Position numbers and translations under genes: made by a program. Positions 37,807 to 47,108 of a DNA stretch of 64,000 bases are shown in pieces. Below the pieces are notes generated by a model. The model worked only from the letters and a program-made list of their open reading frames with translations, did no database searches and was not told where the DNA came from. The DNA comes from an uncultured Pirellulaceae bacterium (GTDB lineage: Bacteria; Planctomycetota; Planctomycetia; Pirellulales; Pirellulaceae): the NCBI GenBank assembly GCA_905480545.1, contig CAJQQR010000025.1:1-64000 (forward strand). Reading direction: 5' to 3'. Within the stretch, counting starts at the first letter, position 1; the number at the start of each line of letters is the position of its first letter.

Positions 37807-40109
37807 GGTGCGTGCCTCGTTGTTGGTTCCAATGTTTTGCGATAGAGAAACGAGTCGGAAGATAGGATAGAAATCAAGAGTGCGTTAAAACTTCCACCAT
37901 TTTCCAGATAAGCCTGATCTGCGGCAATTAGTGTTTTTGAATCGGTGAGCATTTCGTTTCGGCCCATAAAATAGCGAAAGACGTGCCGGATCATGTTTTG
38001 CCGCACTTTATCTGATTGGGCCAGTTTGTGTATCAACTCCAGAGCGTTCTTGACGTCGCCATCCACATTCTTCTCGCCTGTGCCTGTCAACTCACCGTTG
38101 GCATTGACCGGTTTGGTTCCCCCTTTTGTCAGCTTTTCCGCCGTTCGGTAACGTCCGAAGTCATCATACATTTCGAAGGCATATCCCAAAGGGTTCATCT
38201 TTTTGTGGCAACGCCAGCATTCTTGCTGCTCCGTTTTAAAGAGTCTTTCCCGCAATGTTTTGTTGTGGTTTTCGGGAATAGAGGCATCCACGGTGATGGG
38301 GATATCCGGAATCACCCCACCCAATAAATGTTCCCGCACCCATTTGCCGCGGCGAATGGGATCCGTGCTGTCATTTAAAGAATGTGCGATTAGCCATGCC
38401 GGATGAGTCAGCATGCCGGCACGATGGGGTCGTTTGTAGGGTTGAGGTAGAAGGAAATCCTGCTCTTCATCTTTGAGATCGTAAACCATGGGGTATTTTT
38501 TGTACAACGCTTGCATGCGATGCAGTAGCACATTTTCGTCTTTGGTATTCATCCAACTGTATTGCTCATCCACGATTTTTTTTATCGCAGCGACACTTCC
38601 ATTGAATCCTTTATTAAAATTATGCAGGTTGTATTTTTTATTGAGTTCATGCCAACCCTTAAGGTTGAGTCTCTGCAAAAGTTCTTTCTCTTTGGATTCG
38701 GGCAACTGGCCTTTATCCAGTTGCCGTTTGTTTTTCTTGTAAAAATCGTAGACCGTATTTCGAAACGTGGCTCTGTTCAGAATGTAGTATTCGTCTGAGG
38801 TCAATAGTTGTCGGAATACATCCTTGTCTTTTTCAAGGATATTCATGACGAAAAAATCGGCATCTTTTTCGTACATCGCGGGATAGTTTTCGCCATAGTA
38901 CGCAAACCCGCCCGAACGATCTTCGTCTTTAAAAACCTTATGGGCTTCGGCGTAGCCGAAAAACTCTTGAAAAAACCGTAGGATCCTTGGTTTCTCAATC
39001 CTGTCATCTTGAAGCATCCGCGTAACTTGATATCGAGCATCCTTGCTGTTATTTAATTTCCCGGTTGCGGCAGCCTGAAGAAGAGTTGCGTCGGGACGAC
39101 GGTCAGTCAAGGCATAAGCAATTGCAAAGGCCATTTCAGTCCCAGACAAAATGCGCCGCCCAAATGAATCTGAATCCCCCAGACCAATCTCAACTCTGTA
39201 CACCGATTCGTGGTGTAGCATCACGGCCATCAAAACCAATCGCATTGCCTCGGCATTGCCGCCCTCTTCGGCCGTTTTCCTGAAAAGAATCGAGTAATTG
39301 TTCAGCTCATCTTTACGAGGTTCTCGATAGACAACCTTTCTGAAATGTTGGCTGATAGCCGAATCGAGCTTGGCATCGCTCGGGCTTCCGCTTGAGGAGG
39401 CGATAGCAGAATCCTTGATAAGTTCATCTGCAGCACTAGCCGCATTGCTCATCAAAACACTGACAACCGCTGAATCTGCAAACAAGAGATTGGCATAATC
39501 CTTGATGCCGATTTTGTCTTCCAACAGAAACGGTTGTCTGAAATGCTTGGATCCCTTCCCGTAACTGGATTTTACATTGTCAAAAACTCTGGGACTTGTT
39601 CTCCATAATCGTGCCAGTGAAAAAGGCTCGGCCCTGATTTCTCCACTGAATAGCTTTTCATGGTTCACATAATTGCCGAAGCCTGGACTCTCCAATTTTG
39701 TATAAAGATCAGAAGCATTACCCGATTTTTTTAATTCTGAATTGATCCATAACATCACGGCATCTTTTTGATATTGCTCGGGCTGTTTGCTTTCCGCCGG
39801 TGGCATTTCCTCAAGGTGCAGTTGCTTGAGCACATTTTTCCAAAGTTCCATGTCTTCGCCGGATGCCAAATCAAAACTGATACCGGAAAAAACGACGTCG
39901 GCCTCTTGCTTCGTCTCGCTGTGACAGCCGGCACAGAACTCATTCAAGAATGGAAGGATGGTTTCGTCGAATCTCTTTTTGTCCGCCAATTTGGATAGGA
40001 GCCTCGATTTCTTATCCGTCTCGTCCGAAAACAGATTCGGCGAAAACAAAGAAGAGATGGTCAATACCGTCACAACAAAGAGGACAGACGTATGAATTTT
40101 TTTGATCAT
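37803..40109 (-). CDS. PSCyt1/DUF1592/DUF1588/DUF1585 protein
   Basis: 768 residues. The signal peptide is IKKIHTSVLFVVTVLTISSL. An N-terminal cytochrome-type motif CAGCH (residues 59-63) is followed by EMPPAESKQPEQYQKDAVML. DUF1592-like blocks include VVYREPRKDELNNYSILFRK and ILSGTEMAFAIAYALTDRRP. A long charged linker (about 470-545) precedes DUF1588, with HRAGMLTHPAWLIAHSLNDS and the second CxxCH in ECWRCHKKMNPLGYAFEMYD. DUF1585 is at the end (MIRHVFRYFMGRNEMLTDSK). Haem attachment is possible but unproven. Its stop overlaps the start of DUF1552 by four bases. Confidence 0.94.
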   Translation of the reverse strand: MIKKIHTSVLFVVTVLTISSLFSPNLFSDETDKKSRLLSKLADKKRFDETILPFLNEFCAGCHSETKQEADVVFSGISFDLASGEDMELWKNVLKQLHLEEMPPAESKQPEQYQKDAVMLWINSELKKSGNASDLYTKLESPGFGNYVNHEKLFSGEIRAEPFSLARLWRTSPRVFDNVKSSYGKGSKHFRQPFLLEDKIGIKDYANLLFADSAVVSVLMSNAASAADELIKDSAIASSSGSPSDAKLDSAISQHFRKVVYREPRKDELNNYSILFRKTAEEGGNAEAMRLVLMAVMLHHESVYRVEIGLGDSDSFGRRILSGTEMAFAIAYALTDRRPDATLLQAAATGKLNNSKDARYQVTRMLQDDRIEKPRILRFFQEFFGYAEAHKVFKDEDRSGGFAYYGENYPAMYEKDADFFVMNILEKDKDVFRQLLTSDEYYILNRATFRNTVYDFYKKNKRQLDKGQLPESKEKELLQRLNLKGWHELNKKYNLHNFNKGFNGSVAAIKKIVDEQYSWMNTKDENVLLHRMQALYKKYPMVYDLKDEEQDFLLPQPYKRPHRAGMLTHPAWLIAHSLNDSTDPIRRGKWVREHLLGGVIPDIPITVDASIPENHNKTLRERLFKTEQQECWRCHKKMNPLGYAFEMYDDFGRYRTAEKLTKGGTKPVNANGELTGTGEKNVDGDVKNALELIHKLAQSDKVRQNMIRHVFRYFMGRNEMLTDSKTLIAADQAYLENGGSFNALLISILSSDSFLYRKTLEPTTRHAP

Positions 40110-41528
40110 TGCAGTGTATTGTCACTGGAAACGAAGAATTTGCTTTTTAGAAAACATGCAACCCTAAATCCGAAACCCCCTCAAACAGTCGACGAATTAT
40201 CCGTTTGCATATCTATCTCCGGTGCGAAGGAAGAGTTCCGGTTTTTCTGTCTCTAGTTTAGCAGGTTTACGCTGACACCTGGATTGCAAACAGCACGGTT
40301 TTGGGACCTGCTCCGAAACGGTACGGCGATTGTTGAAATTCGAGGGCCATCTGGGCACACTGGTATTCGGACAAAAATAAAGCACACGCACATTGCGAGT
40401 GAGGAACAGCTGGGTTGGTCGAGTTCCATGTTCGAACGGTTCTACTGAAAAGGGCGATGACTATCAAGACGGTCATGGTAGTGATGGCCGTTCGCGTAAT
40501 TGTGGCTCTGCACAGGCGCATCGCAGCCCAAGATGATAATAAACACTCGTAGCGATTGGGTGCGATAATTTGCAACATCAAGTGGGGGAACGTTGACTAT
40601 GGCGGAAAATTTAACTGCCAAATTTGAAGGAAACATCGTAAAAGCCAGATTACGACTCTGTCCCGCACTACGTGATATTGAAATTCAAGAGTGGAACCGG
40701 CCAGTGGGAACGCAGCGGCACTTCATGACGTCGGTTTTCTGCAATCTTTGCGTCTGCTTCGTAATAAAATGTCGAACTTGAGCTCGTATTTGCAGTGGGT
40801 ACCATATCCAAACATTTTGCCCGCCGAAAGCAATTCAGAGTTCGACCGAATTGTTGGCAAAAAACCGACTGAAATCGGCTTCCAAAAAAGTGCAGTTTGG
40901 TCTCGACATTTAAGCAATGCAAGGTTGGGACACAAAACCGCTTAGAGAGAATACACGGTATTAATCGATGTGGAATTTTGTCAACAAAAAACTGTTTAAC
41001 AACATAAATGCGAGACGTCGGCTTGTTGTAAGTTTCTTCAGTTGATTCAAAAACTGTTGAAGTAGTGGGGACTGTAATTCCCGAAACAACCAATTCACAT
41101 GTCTGGGAAATCTAAAACAAAAGTTTACCAATGGCGTTTTGGCCTATCCACCAAAGGTGTGTTTTCTGAGGTTCTTCGTCATCAACACATCGTTTCACAA
41201 ACAGATGCTCTAACCGTTTGGATCGATGAGCCAATGACACCCGATAATGAAATGCAAACAATGAAAGATCATGCATCAAGTCAATTTTTTGCGATAAAAC
41301 GATCAAGCTGGATGGCTTTTGCAGAACGCTGAAGCGTTTCGGCGAAGTCAACTTATGCGGAAATCGGAACGTGAGGTGAAAGCTCATGCATGTTTTAAGA
41401 GAGCGGCGATGCGTGGTTGAATGAATCAATATCGAGCGATTCGTTCCCGCATCGTCGCAGCATTACGGCCAAAATTCGGAAGCCATTTCAGCAACACGTC
41501 TTTTTAAGCGTTCCAAACGAGGAATGTT
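40110..41528. other. 1.4-kb intergenic region with several doubtful ORFs
   Basis: Plus strand: a 62-codon ORF at 40593 (MAENLTAKFEGNIVKARLRL...) and, one frame away, 40691-40945 (AAALHDVGFLQSLRLLRNKM, then SSYLQWVPYPNILPAESNSE) could be two halves of one frameshifted gene. Another ORF at 41099-41332 begins MSGKSKTKVYQWRFGLSTKG. Minus strand: a 104-codon ORF at 40267-40581 carries a hydrophobic TTMTVLIVIALFS segment. None matches a family I know, and several overlap one another. In view of the other decayed genes in the window, debris is the likeliest explanation. Confidence 0.3.
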
Positions 41529-42731
41529 TTACGGAATCTTCTCGGCGTGATTCGGAAACCAGTTTTTTGTTCGAACGCAGAACTTGACCAATAGCAACAT
41601 CAACGGGACTTCAATTAAGACACCAACAACGGTGGCAAGCGCGGCACCGGAGGACAATCCAAAGAGCATTGTGGCCGTTGCGATCGCGACTTCAAAATGA
41701 TTTGAAGCACCAATCAATGCTGTTGGTGCCGCCGATTCGTAAGTGAATCCCATCACTTTTGATACGCCGTACCCCAACGCAAAAATGGCGACGGTTTGAA
41801 TGGTTAACGGAATCGCAATCCAAAGGATAGTCATTGGATTTTCGACAATCGTTTCGCCCTTGAACGAAAACAACAGGACTAGCGTGATCAACAGTGCACT
41901 GATGGTAACTGGTGTTAGGTAACTCAAGAATTGATCACGGAACCAATCTTCACCCTTCGTCGCTATCAACCATCTGCGAGAAAAGTATCCAGCCACCAGC
42001 GGCAAGGCGACATACACGCCAATTGACATCAACAGGGCTTGCCACGGCACTGGCAATTGCCCGACACCCAGTAGATAGCCACCCAGCACACCGTACAGTA
42101 CCAGCATGGTCAGCGAGTTAATCGCAACCATGACAAGAGTGTGGCCGTCGTTTCCCTTGGCCAAATATCCCCAAACCAACACCATCGCCGTACAAGGCGC
42201 GATCCCCAGTAGAATGCAACCTGCCAAGTAGCTTCGCCACAAAGGAACCTGTAACATCTTGATGCCGTCTTTCAAAACAACTTCGCCTGCGCCATATGTT
42301 GCGCCCACCTCAAGATCACTTCCCAAGGGGGCTTTGACGAAATCCACGGCATCCGGTCCGATAAAACCCAGGAACAATGTCCCCAGAAAAAAACTGGCGA
42401 TAGCGTACATCGTAAAGGGCTTGATCGTCCAGTTGATAAACAGCGTCAGGCCAACGGGACGGATTGATTTTCCCGCTTTGACAACCTTTGCAAAGTCGAT
42501 TTTAACCATGATGGGGTACATCATGAAAAACAAACAAATGGCGATCGGTATCGAAATTACTGGCGCGTCATTGACGTAAATCGCCATTCCGTCGAGCGAC
42601 TTGGCAAAACCAGGTGCGAGTTTCCCAAGCAGAATCCCAGCAGCAATGCAAAGCAATACCCAAACAGTTAGGTATTTTTCGAAAAAGCCGATTCCTTTTT
42701 TTTCGGTATGAATTGTTTTTTCGCGGTTCAT
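41529..42731 (-). CDS. arsB: ACR3-family arsenite efflux transporter
   Basis: About 400 residues from the ATG at 42731 ([20 protein letters not shown]); an upstream TTG-type start at 42779 is possible but would add an unrelated charged segment. Ten membrane helices fit the BART/ACR3 fold. The conserved cysteine is in [20 protein letters not shown], and the conserved glutamate is in [23 protein letters not shown]3 proteins export arsenite, and some antimonite, using the proton gradient at the inner membrane. No ArsR, ArsC or ArsM gene lies next to it, so it is an orphan; regulation cannot be seen. Confidence 0.95.
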   Translation of the reverse strand: MNREKTIHTEKKGIGFFEKYLTVWVLLCIAAGILLGKLAPGFAKSLDGMAIYVNDAPVISIPIAICLFFMMYPIMVKIDFAKVVKAGKSIRPVGLTLFINWTIKPFTMYAIASFFLGTLFLGFIGPDAVDFVKAPLGSDLEVGATYGAGEVVLKDGIKMLQVPLWRSYLAGCILLGIAPCTAMVLVWGYLAKGNDGHTLVMVAINSLTMLVLYGVLGGYLLGVGQLPVPWQALLMSIGVYVALPLVAGYFSRRWLIATKGEDWFRDQFLSYLTPVTISALLITLVLLFSFKGETIVENPMTILWIAIPLTIQTVAIFALGYGVSKVMGFTYESAAPTALIGASNHFEVAIATATMLFGLSSGAALATVVGVLIEVPLMLLLVKFCVRTKNWFPNHAEKIP

Positions 42732-43092
42732 TTTTTTCTGTGCTTCTAGTTCATCATGCGTGTGCTTGTTTCTGCACAAACAACCTAAACCAAATTGACA
42801 ACACGATCACCCCGACGATATCGACGCCGACTGATCATCAACAAAATCACTAATCTTGTTCCGACCCGCCGACCTCGCTTGAGTCTCTCGTTTGAAGACA
42901 GGCATCGTAAGTTATAAAGTCAAAGCGACGATCGCCTGTACGCTCTTATCGATTGAAATCTCTGTCGGTTACCATTGCCTTAGAAATCATAAACAATTGC
43001 AACATAAACAATAGAGAGAAACGAAAAAACGAGAAACATTGGCAAGTGCCCCAATTTCCCGTTTTGTTACTTTCCGTTGAAATGCAAAAGCC
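42732..43092. other. Intergenic region, nothing recognised
   Basis: About 360 bp upstream of the ACR3 gene and downstream of the second Gfo/Idh/MocA gene. No ORF, repeat or convincing promoter was seen. Confidence 0.35.
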
Positions 43093-44433
43093 CTACAGGG
43101 TCCAGCCTTTTCGATACTCACGACGAATGAATCGTTCGGCCTCGGGTGCATTGGTCGCACGCAGATTTGCAGCGTCCCACTCCAGTTTCTTTCCGGTTCG
43201 AAAAGCAACATTTCCTAAATGGTTGGCTTCGGTTAGCCATCCGGCATACTCGAAGTTGCAAGTCGTTGGTGAACCGGTTTTGCAAGCTTGAAGCCATTCT
43301 GCATGATGTCCAATCGAATTGGGTATAAATGGATCGGGGCGTCTGAAACCGCTAAATTTATCTTCCGGCAAAAGGAGGTGCTTTCCATAATCCGCCAGTA
43401 GCATTCCGTTATCGCCGATAAATAACGTTCCACTTCCCCATTGCGGAATCTTTTTATCATGCCAGATTTTCGGTTTGCTTGTTCCTTGGTACCACGAAAG
43501 GGATAGTTCGGGCATGTCACCACGGGGGCCATACTGATAAGCTGCTTTCATTGACGCTGGTGCTATTTCCGCATGCGGTGTCGGTCCGGATGCTTCGATC
43601 GACAGTGGCGCCTGAAGCTTTAGTGCCCAAAAGGGTAAGTCAACAAAATGGCTGCCCAAATCGGACATCGTTCCGTTGCCAAAATCCCACCAGCGGTACC
43701 ATTTTGGACCCGGGAAATAAACTCCGTGAAACGGCCTGGAGGGTGCAGGTCCCAGCCATAAGTCCCAATTCAAATTCGCTGGCAAAGGCTGTGATTGTTG
43801 TGGTCGCTCGCGAATGGTGACGATATCTCGATACTTCTTTGCATCCGCAGCGCTTTGTCTGCCCCATGCGCGGCCGACCCATGTGTGGGCTTCACGAACC
43901 GGACCAATCGCGCCCGACTGAACCAATTCGACAACCCGACGATAATTGTTGCCTGCATGAATTTGAGTTCCCATTTGGGTGGCAACTTTTGCTTTGCCGG
44001 CTGCTTCTCGGATTTTTCGAGCTTCCTCGATGTTGTAGGTCAACGGTTTTTCGCAATAGACATGTTTACCCAATTGCAAAGCAGGCATTGTGGCGAACGC
44101 GTGTGTATGCTCGCAGGTGCTGACAACTACCGCATCGAAATGTTTTTCCTTGTCAAAAAGTTTTCGGAAATCGACGTACTTGGTCGCTTTTGGATGAGCT
44201 GCCCCCGCCGCGTTGAGGTTGTTTTCATTTACATCACACAACGCGACAATGTTTTCGGACGACACGGCATTTCGATTGGCTCCTCCGCGGCCTCCCACGC
44301 CAATCACGGCAATGTTCAATTTTTCATTCAGATTTCGACCTCGCAAAATTGCAGGAGCAGAAACCGTTACCGCTGTAGCAACCGCAGCTGATTTTGCCAG
44401 AAACCCGCGACGATTTGTTTTTTGTTTGGTCAT
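43093..44433 (-). CDS. Gfo/Idh/MocA family oxidoreductase, Tat-exported
   Basis: 446 residues. The Tat signal is [20 protein letters not shown]. The Rossmann segment [20 protein letters not shown] (about 34-53) is followed by [20 protein letters not shown] and the EKP motif [15 protein letters not shown]. Further blocks are a [20 protein letters not shown] stretch and the substrate-domain [20 protein letters not shown] with its histidine. The C-terminus holds [20 protein letters not shown] and [20 protein letters not shown]. It is likely a periplasmic NAD(P)-containing sugar dehydrogenase or lyase. It sits upstream of the ACR3 gene but separated by 361 bp, with a transposase relic on its other side. 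Confidence 0.93.
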   Translation of the reverse strand: MTKQKTNRRGFLAKSAAVATAVTVSAPAILRGRNLNEKLNIAVIGVGGRGGANRNAVSSENIVALCDVNENNLNAAGAAHPKATKYVDFRKLFDKEKHFDAVVVSTCEHTHAFATMPALQLGKHVYCEKPLTYNIEEARKIREAAGKAKVATQMGTQIHAGNNYRRVVELVQSGAIGPVREAHTWVGRAWGRQSAADAKKYRDIVTIRERPQQSQPLPANLNWDLWLGPAPSRPFHGVYFPGPKWYRWWDFGNGTMSDLGSHFVDLPFWALKLQAPLSIEASGPTPHAEIAPASMKAAYQYGPRGDMPELSLSWYQGTSKPKIWHDKKIPQWGSGTLFIGDNGMLLADYGKHLLLPEDKFSGFRRPDPFIPNSIGHHAEWLQACKTGSPTTCNFEYAGWLTEANHLGNVAFRTGKKLEWDAANLRATNAPEAERFIRREYRKGWTL

Positions 44434-44578
44434 GAAACAACTTTGATCGATTAAAGGAAAAATGACTGATTCAAGGGTGGAAACTTAACTGTTCCATTGG
44501 CTGGTTCGTATTGTATCGTGCTTTACTTGCGTCCACAAACATATCGTGGTTCATTCACTTTTGAGTTAATAACCATAA

Positions 44579-44776
44579 TTTTGGTTACCGCTTTGGAGGG
44601 AACGAGTGCTTCTTGACAAGATCGAGCAACGCCCTTCACGAGCCTTGAATTACTACATAAATGAACTTGCAAAGATCGGACGCAACTTGGCAACAGGCAA
44701 AGACCCGCCACCGGGAAATACCATCATTTGGCGGGTTCTATCGAGGTTGACCGATATCCATCTGGGTTTTCATTGA
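44579..44776 (+). mobile_element. Transposase relic, IS4-type C-terminal fragment
   Basis: A plus-strand frame open from 44579 to a TGA at 44774-44776 reads RALNYYINELAKIGRNLATG then KDPPPGNTIIWRVLSRLTDI and HLGFH. The D-P-P-P-G-N-x-x-x-W-R-x-L-x-R-L-T-D-I block followed by a G matches the C-terminal end of IS4-type transposases. A possible GTG at 44606 would give only 56 residues, and the catalytic DDE domain is absent. No inverted terminal repeat was found around it. It is a remnant, not an active element. Confidence 0.65.
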
Positions 44777-44822
44777 GCGATCAAAATTGTGGGTAATAAA
44801 AAGATTCAACGTGCGTTTACGA

Positions 44823-46214
44823 TTAGCGACGTCTAACGCTATATTCGCGGGCCCGTTTTTTCAGGCCATTAGCCATCTTACTGAGTTGCTCTGCGTGGTG
44901 CGTATCGCCGGCCAAATTGGTGATTTGGCCCGGGTCTTCCTTCATGTCGTAGAGTTCTTCCTTGCCGTTTTTGTAACGGATGTAGGCCCAATCTTTGGTA
45001 CGCCATGAAGTGCCCTTGGCAAATGATACGGCGCCGGGCTTTACCTCGGCCTCGGGGGCTTTGAGAATTGTAACGAGGCTCTTACCCTGGACATTTTTTG
45101 GTATCGTTAAGCCAGTAAGTTCGGAGACGGTAGGATAAATGTCTACCAGCTCGACTATAGAGCCGCTACGTCCTGGTTTTTGACCTGGAGTTGCGATGAT
45201 CAGTGGGACTCTGGTGACCTGCTCGTGAACGTCGTTTTTCTGCCAATAGGTGTGATCGCCGAGGTGGTACCCGTGGTCGCTAGTGAACACAATCGCAGTG
45301 GATTCACGCAGTCCAAGCCGGTCGAGCTCGGCGACGATGCGGCCGACCTGCTCGTCCATAAAAGTGATCGAAGCATAGTAGGCAGACCACATTCGCTTTT
45401 GGTTGTCTGGGAATTTGTCGATGCCGTTAATCACCGAGCGGCTTTTGATAATGCCGATTTTTGGGATATCATCAAGATCGCCCTCCACCTGCTCGGGCAC
45501 CTGCATCTTCTCCCACGGGTAGGGTTTAAAATACTGATAGGGTGCGACCATGGGATAGTGTGGGCGTACGAATCCGGCGGCAATGAAGAAAGGTTGGTCT
45601 TTGTGTTTCTGCAGTAATTCGATGGTTTTGGTGGCGGTTTTATGGTCAGGCTGATCGGAGCCGTCACCTTCATATTTGACCGAAACGAACATTCGGTGCG
45701 GCATGCGTGTGGACTGGCGCCCCTCGAGTTTGTCAGTGAAGATATTTAGATTGAGGCAGGCGTAATCTCCGGGCGTGTGGGCCTCATTTCCCTGCGAGTT
45801 AAATTTTTCTGTCCAGCAAGCTGGAATATCGTTGCCATCCGTACCAGCGATGATGTCGCCAGGGACACGCATGTGGAAGATTTTGCCGACGCGGGCAGAG
45901 TAGGTGCCATTTTCCTTGAAGTGCTGGCCGAGTGTGATGTTGTCGTTGCCGCGGTAACGGCTGTGCATTAATGAGGTGCGCGACGGACCGCAAACCGTAC
46001 CTTGGCAGTAGGCGCGTTCAAATAGCATGCCTTTCTCGGCCAGTTTATCGATGTTGGGAGTCTGGCAGAATTGGTCGCCGTAGCAGCCGAGAGTGCTGGC
46101 GCGCAGGTCGTCGGAGATCAGGAATAAGACGCTTTTGATTTTTGGCTCGGCGGCAAACGATGTGATTGACGTAAGTGATGTTAGTAGCAGGATCGCTAGG
46201 GGGAATAATCTCAT
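44823..46214 (-). CDS. Sulfatase (iduronate-2-sulfatase-like)
   Basis: 463 residues with a signal peptide (RLFPLAILLLTSLTSITSFA). The type I sulfatase motif is VCGPSRTS with Cys75 as the formylglycine precursor. Metal-site residues are in VLFLISDDLRASTLGCYGD, and the late metal motif is FTSDHGYHLGDH. A catalytic-region FIAAGFVRPHYPMVAP is typical of the iduronate-sulfatase-like branch. The C-terminus has ELYDMKEDPGQITNLAGDTH. It hydrolyses sulfate esters, most likely of a polysaccharide, in the periplasm after export. A decayed sulfatase lies immediately upstream in the same orientation, indicating an earlier tandem pair. Confidence 0.95.
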   Translation of the reverse strand: MRLFPLAILLLTSLTSITSFAAEPKIKSVLFLISDDLRASTLGCYGDQFCQTPNIDKLAEKGMLFERAYCQGTVCGPSRTSLMHSRYRGNDNITLGQHFKENGTYSARVGKIFHMRVPGDIIAGTDGNDIPACWTEKFNSQGNEAHTPGDYACLNLNIFTDKLEGRQSTRMPHRMFVSVKYEGDGSDQPDHKTATKTIELLQKHKDQPFFIAAGFVRPHYPMVAPYQYFKPYPWEKMQVPEQVEGDLDDIPKIGIIKSRSVINGIDKFPDNQKRMWSAYYASITFMDEQVGRIVAELDRLGLRESTAIVFTSDHGYHLGDHTYWQKNDVHEQVTRVPLIIATPGQKPGRSGSIVELVDIYPTVSELTGLTIPKNVQGKSLVTILKAPEAEVKPGAVSFAKGTSWRTKDWAYIRYKNGKEELYDMKEDPGQITNLAGDTHHAEQLSKMANGLKKRAREYSVRRR

Positions 46215-46309
46215 AGGGCTCTATTTTCTAACCAGGAGGTGGACAGATTCGATGGCTTACGTTTCTCGCACGACCGCATGGAGCTGGCTCATCTGTCGCC
46301 TGCTAAATT

Positions 46310-46760
46310 TTAACCGAATGCCATTTTAGCGTGCAAATTCAGAATCGCATCTTGCTTTGGTAAATAAACAGAATTTGCGCACAGTGGTTCAGTGCGGACA
46401 GCCGAACTCCAAGCGTTAAAAAGTTCCACCAGTCGCTTCTCTGGATCGGGTTGATGCTTGGTGAGGTTTTTGGTTTCGCCTAGATCATTTCTTAGGCTAT
46501 ACAGTTGCGGCCCTGCCAGGCCATAGGTTTAGCAAACGTGGAAAACCTAAACGACTGAAATCTTGATTGGGTAATAAAGGGAGACCGGTCGCAGCCAGAC
46601 GAGCTGGATAGAGATCCACGCCGATGGAAAACATTAACTGGACGTGCCGTTGTTTGGCAAATTTGAAGTTCGTCCGAATTAGTGGACAGTGATCCGCTAT
46701 CTGCCATGAGCGTAGGACGAATGGAAGAATCTTGAAACGGTGTTTACCCTGTCAGATCGT
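46310..46760 (-). pseudogene. Decayed sulfatase gene (C-terminal third)
   Basis: Read on the minus strand, three frames in turn give sulfatase landmarks. Near 46690-46740 is DSSIRPTLMADSGSLST, corresponding to the D-x-T-I-V-x-F-x-S-D-N-G-G-L-S-T region. Then 46505-46640 reads FSIGVDLYPARLAATGLPLL, corresponding to the S-x-D-L-Y-P-T-x-L-x-x-A-G-L-P motif. Finally 46310-46504 reads QLYSLRNDLGETKNLTKHQP, the typical E-L-Y-D-L-x-x-D-P-G-E-x-x-N-L end, and stops at 46310-46312. At least two frameshifts separate these parts and the active-site cysteine region is lost. Confidence 0.75.
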
Positions 46761-47108
46761 CTTGAAACTAGCCAGCACGATTTGGTCAATGTCGCCCACT
46801 CCCAAGGCACACAATCAAGATCATCCTCCCACGCAATTGCTACCATTGCGCGCGTGCCGCAAACGAAACTCGAACATGACTGTCGGCGGTTTGCTGACGC
46901 GGCGCCTCTGTCATCTATTCCAATCATCGGCGTAGCCTGCGGAAATACAATTCACTAAGCCGAGCAGAGTTCCTCAAACGGCTTGACCTGAGTCACGAAG
47001 TTCAAAACACATATCAGGAGGATATTTTTAGTTAGAATGTAACGAAGTCTATTCAGTTTGGCCTTCTGCCAAAATCAAAACCATCCACAACTACCGAGCG
47101 ACAAACAC
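46761..47108. other. Intergenic region between decayed and intact sulfatases
   Basis: About 350 bp; no further sulfatase motif could be followed. It must contain the promoter of the plus-strand sulfatase. AGGAGGAT at about 47016-47023 looks like a strong Shine-Dalgarno sequence, but it is about 85 bases before the chosen start. Confidence 0.3.

Noticed and set aside
40593..40945. Two overlapping plus-strand ORFs as one frameshifted gene
   Set aside because: Both parts are readable but neither resembles a family, and the joint cannot be localised; kept only as a note in the spacer entry.
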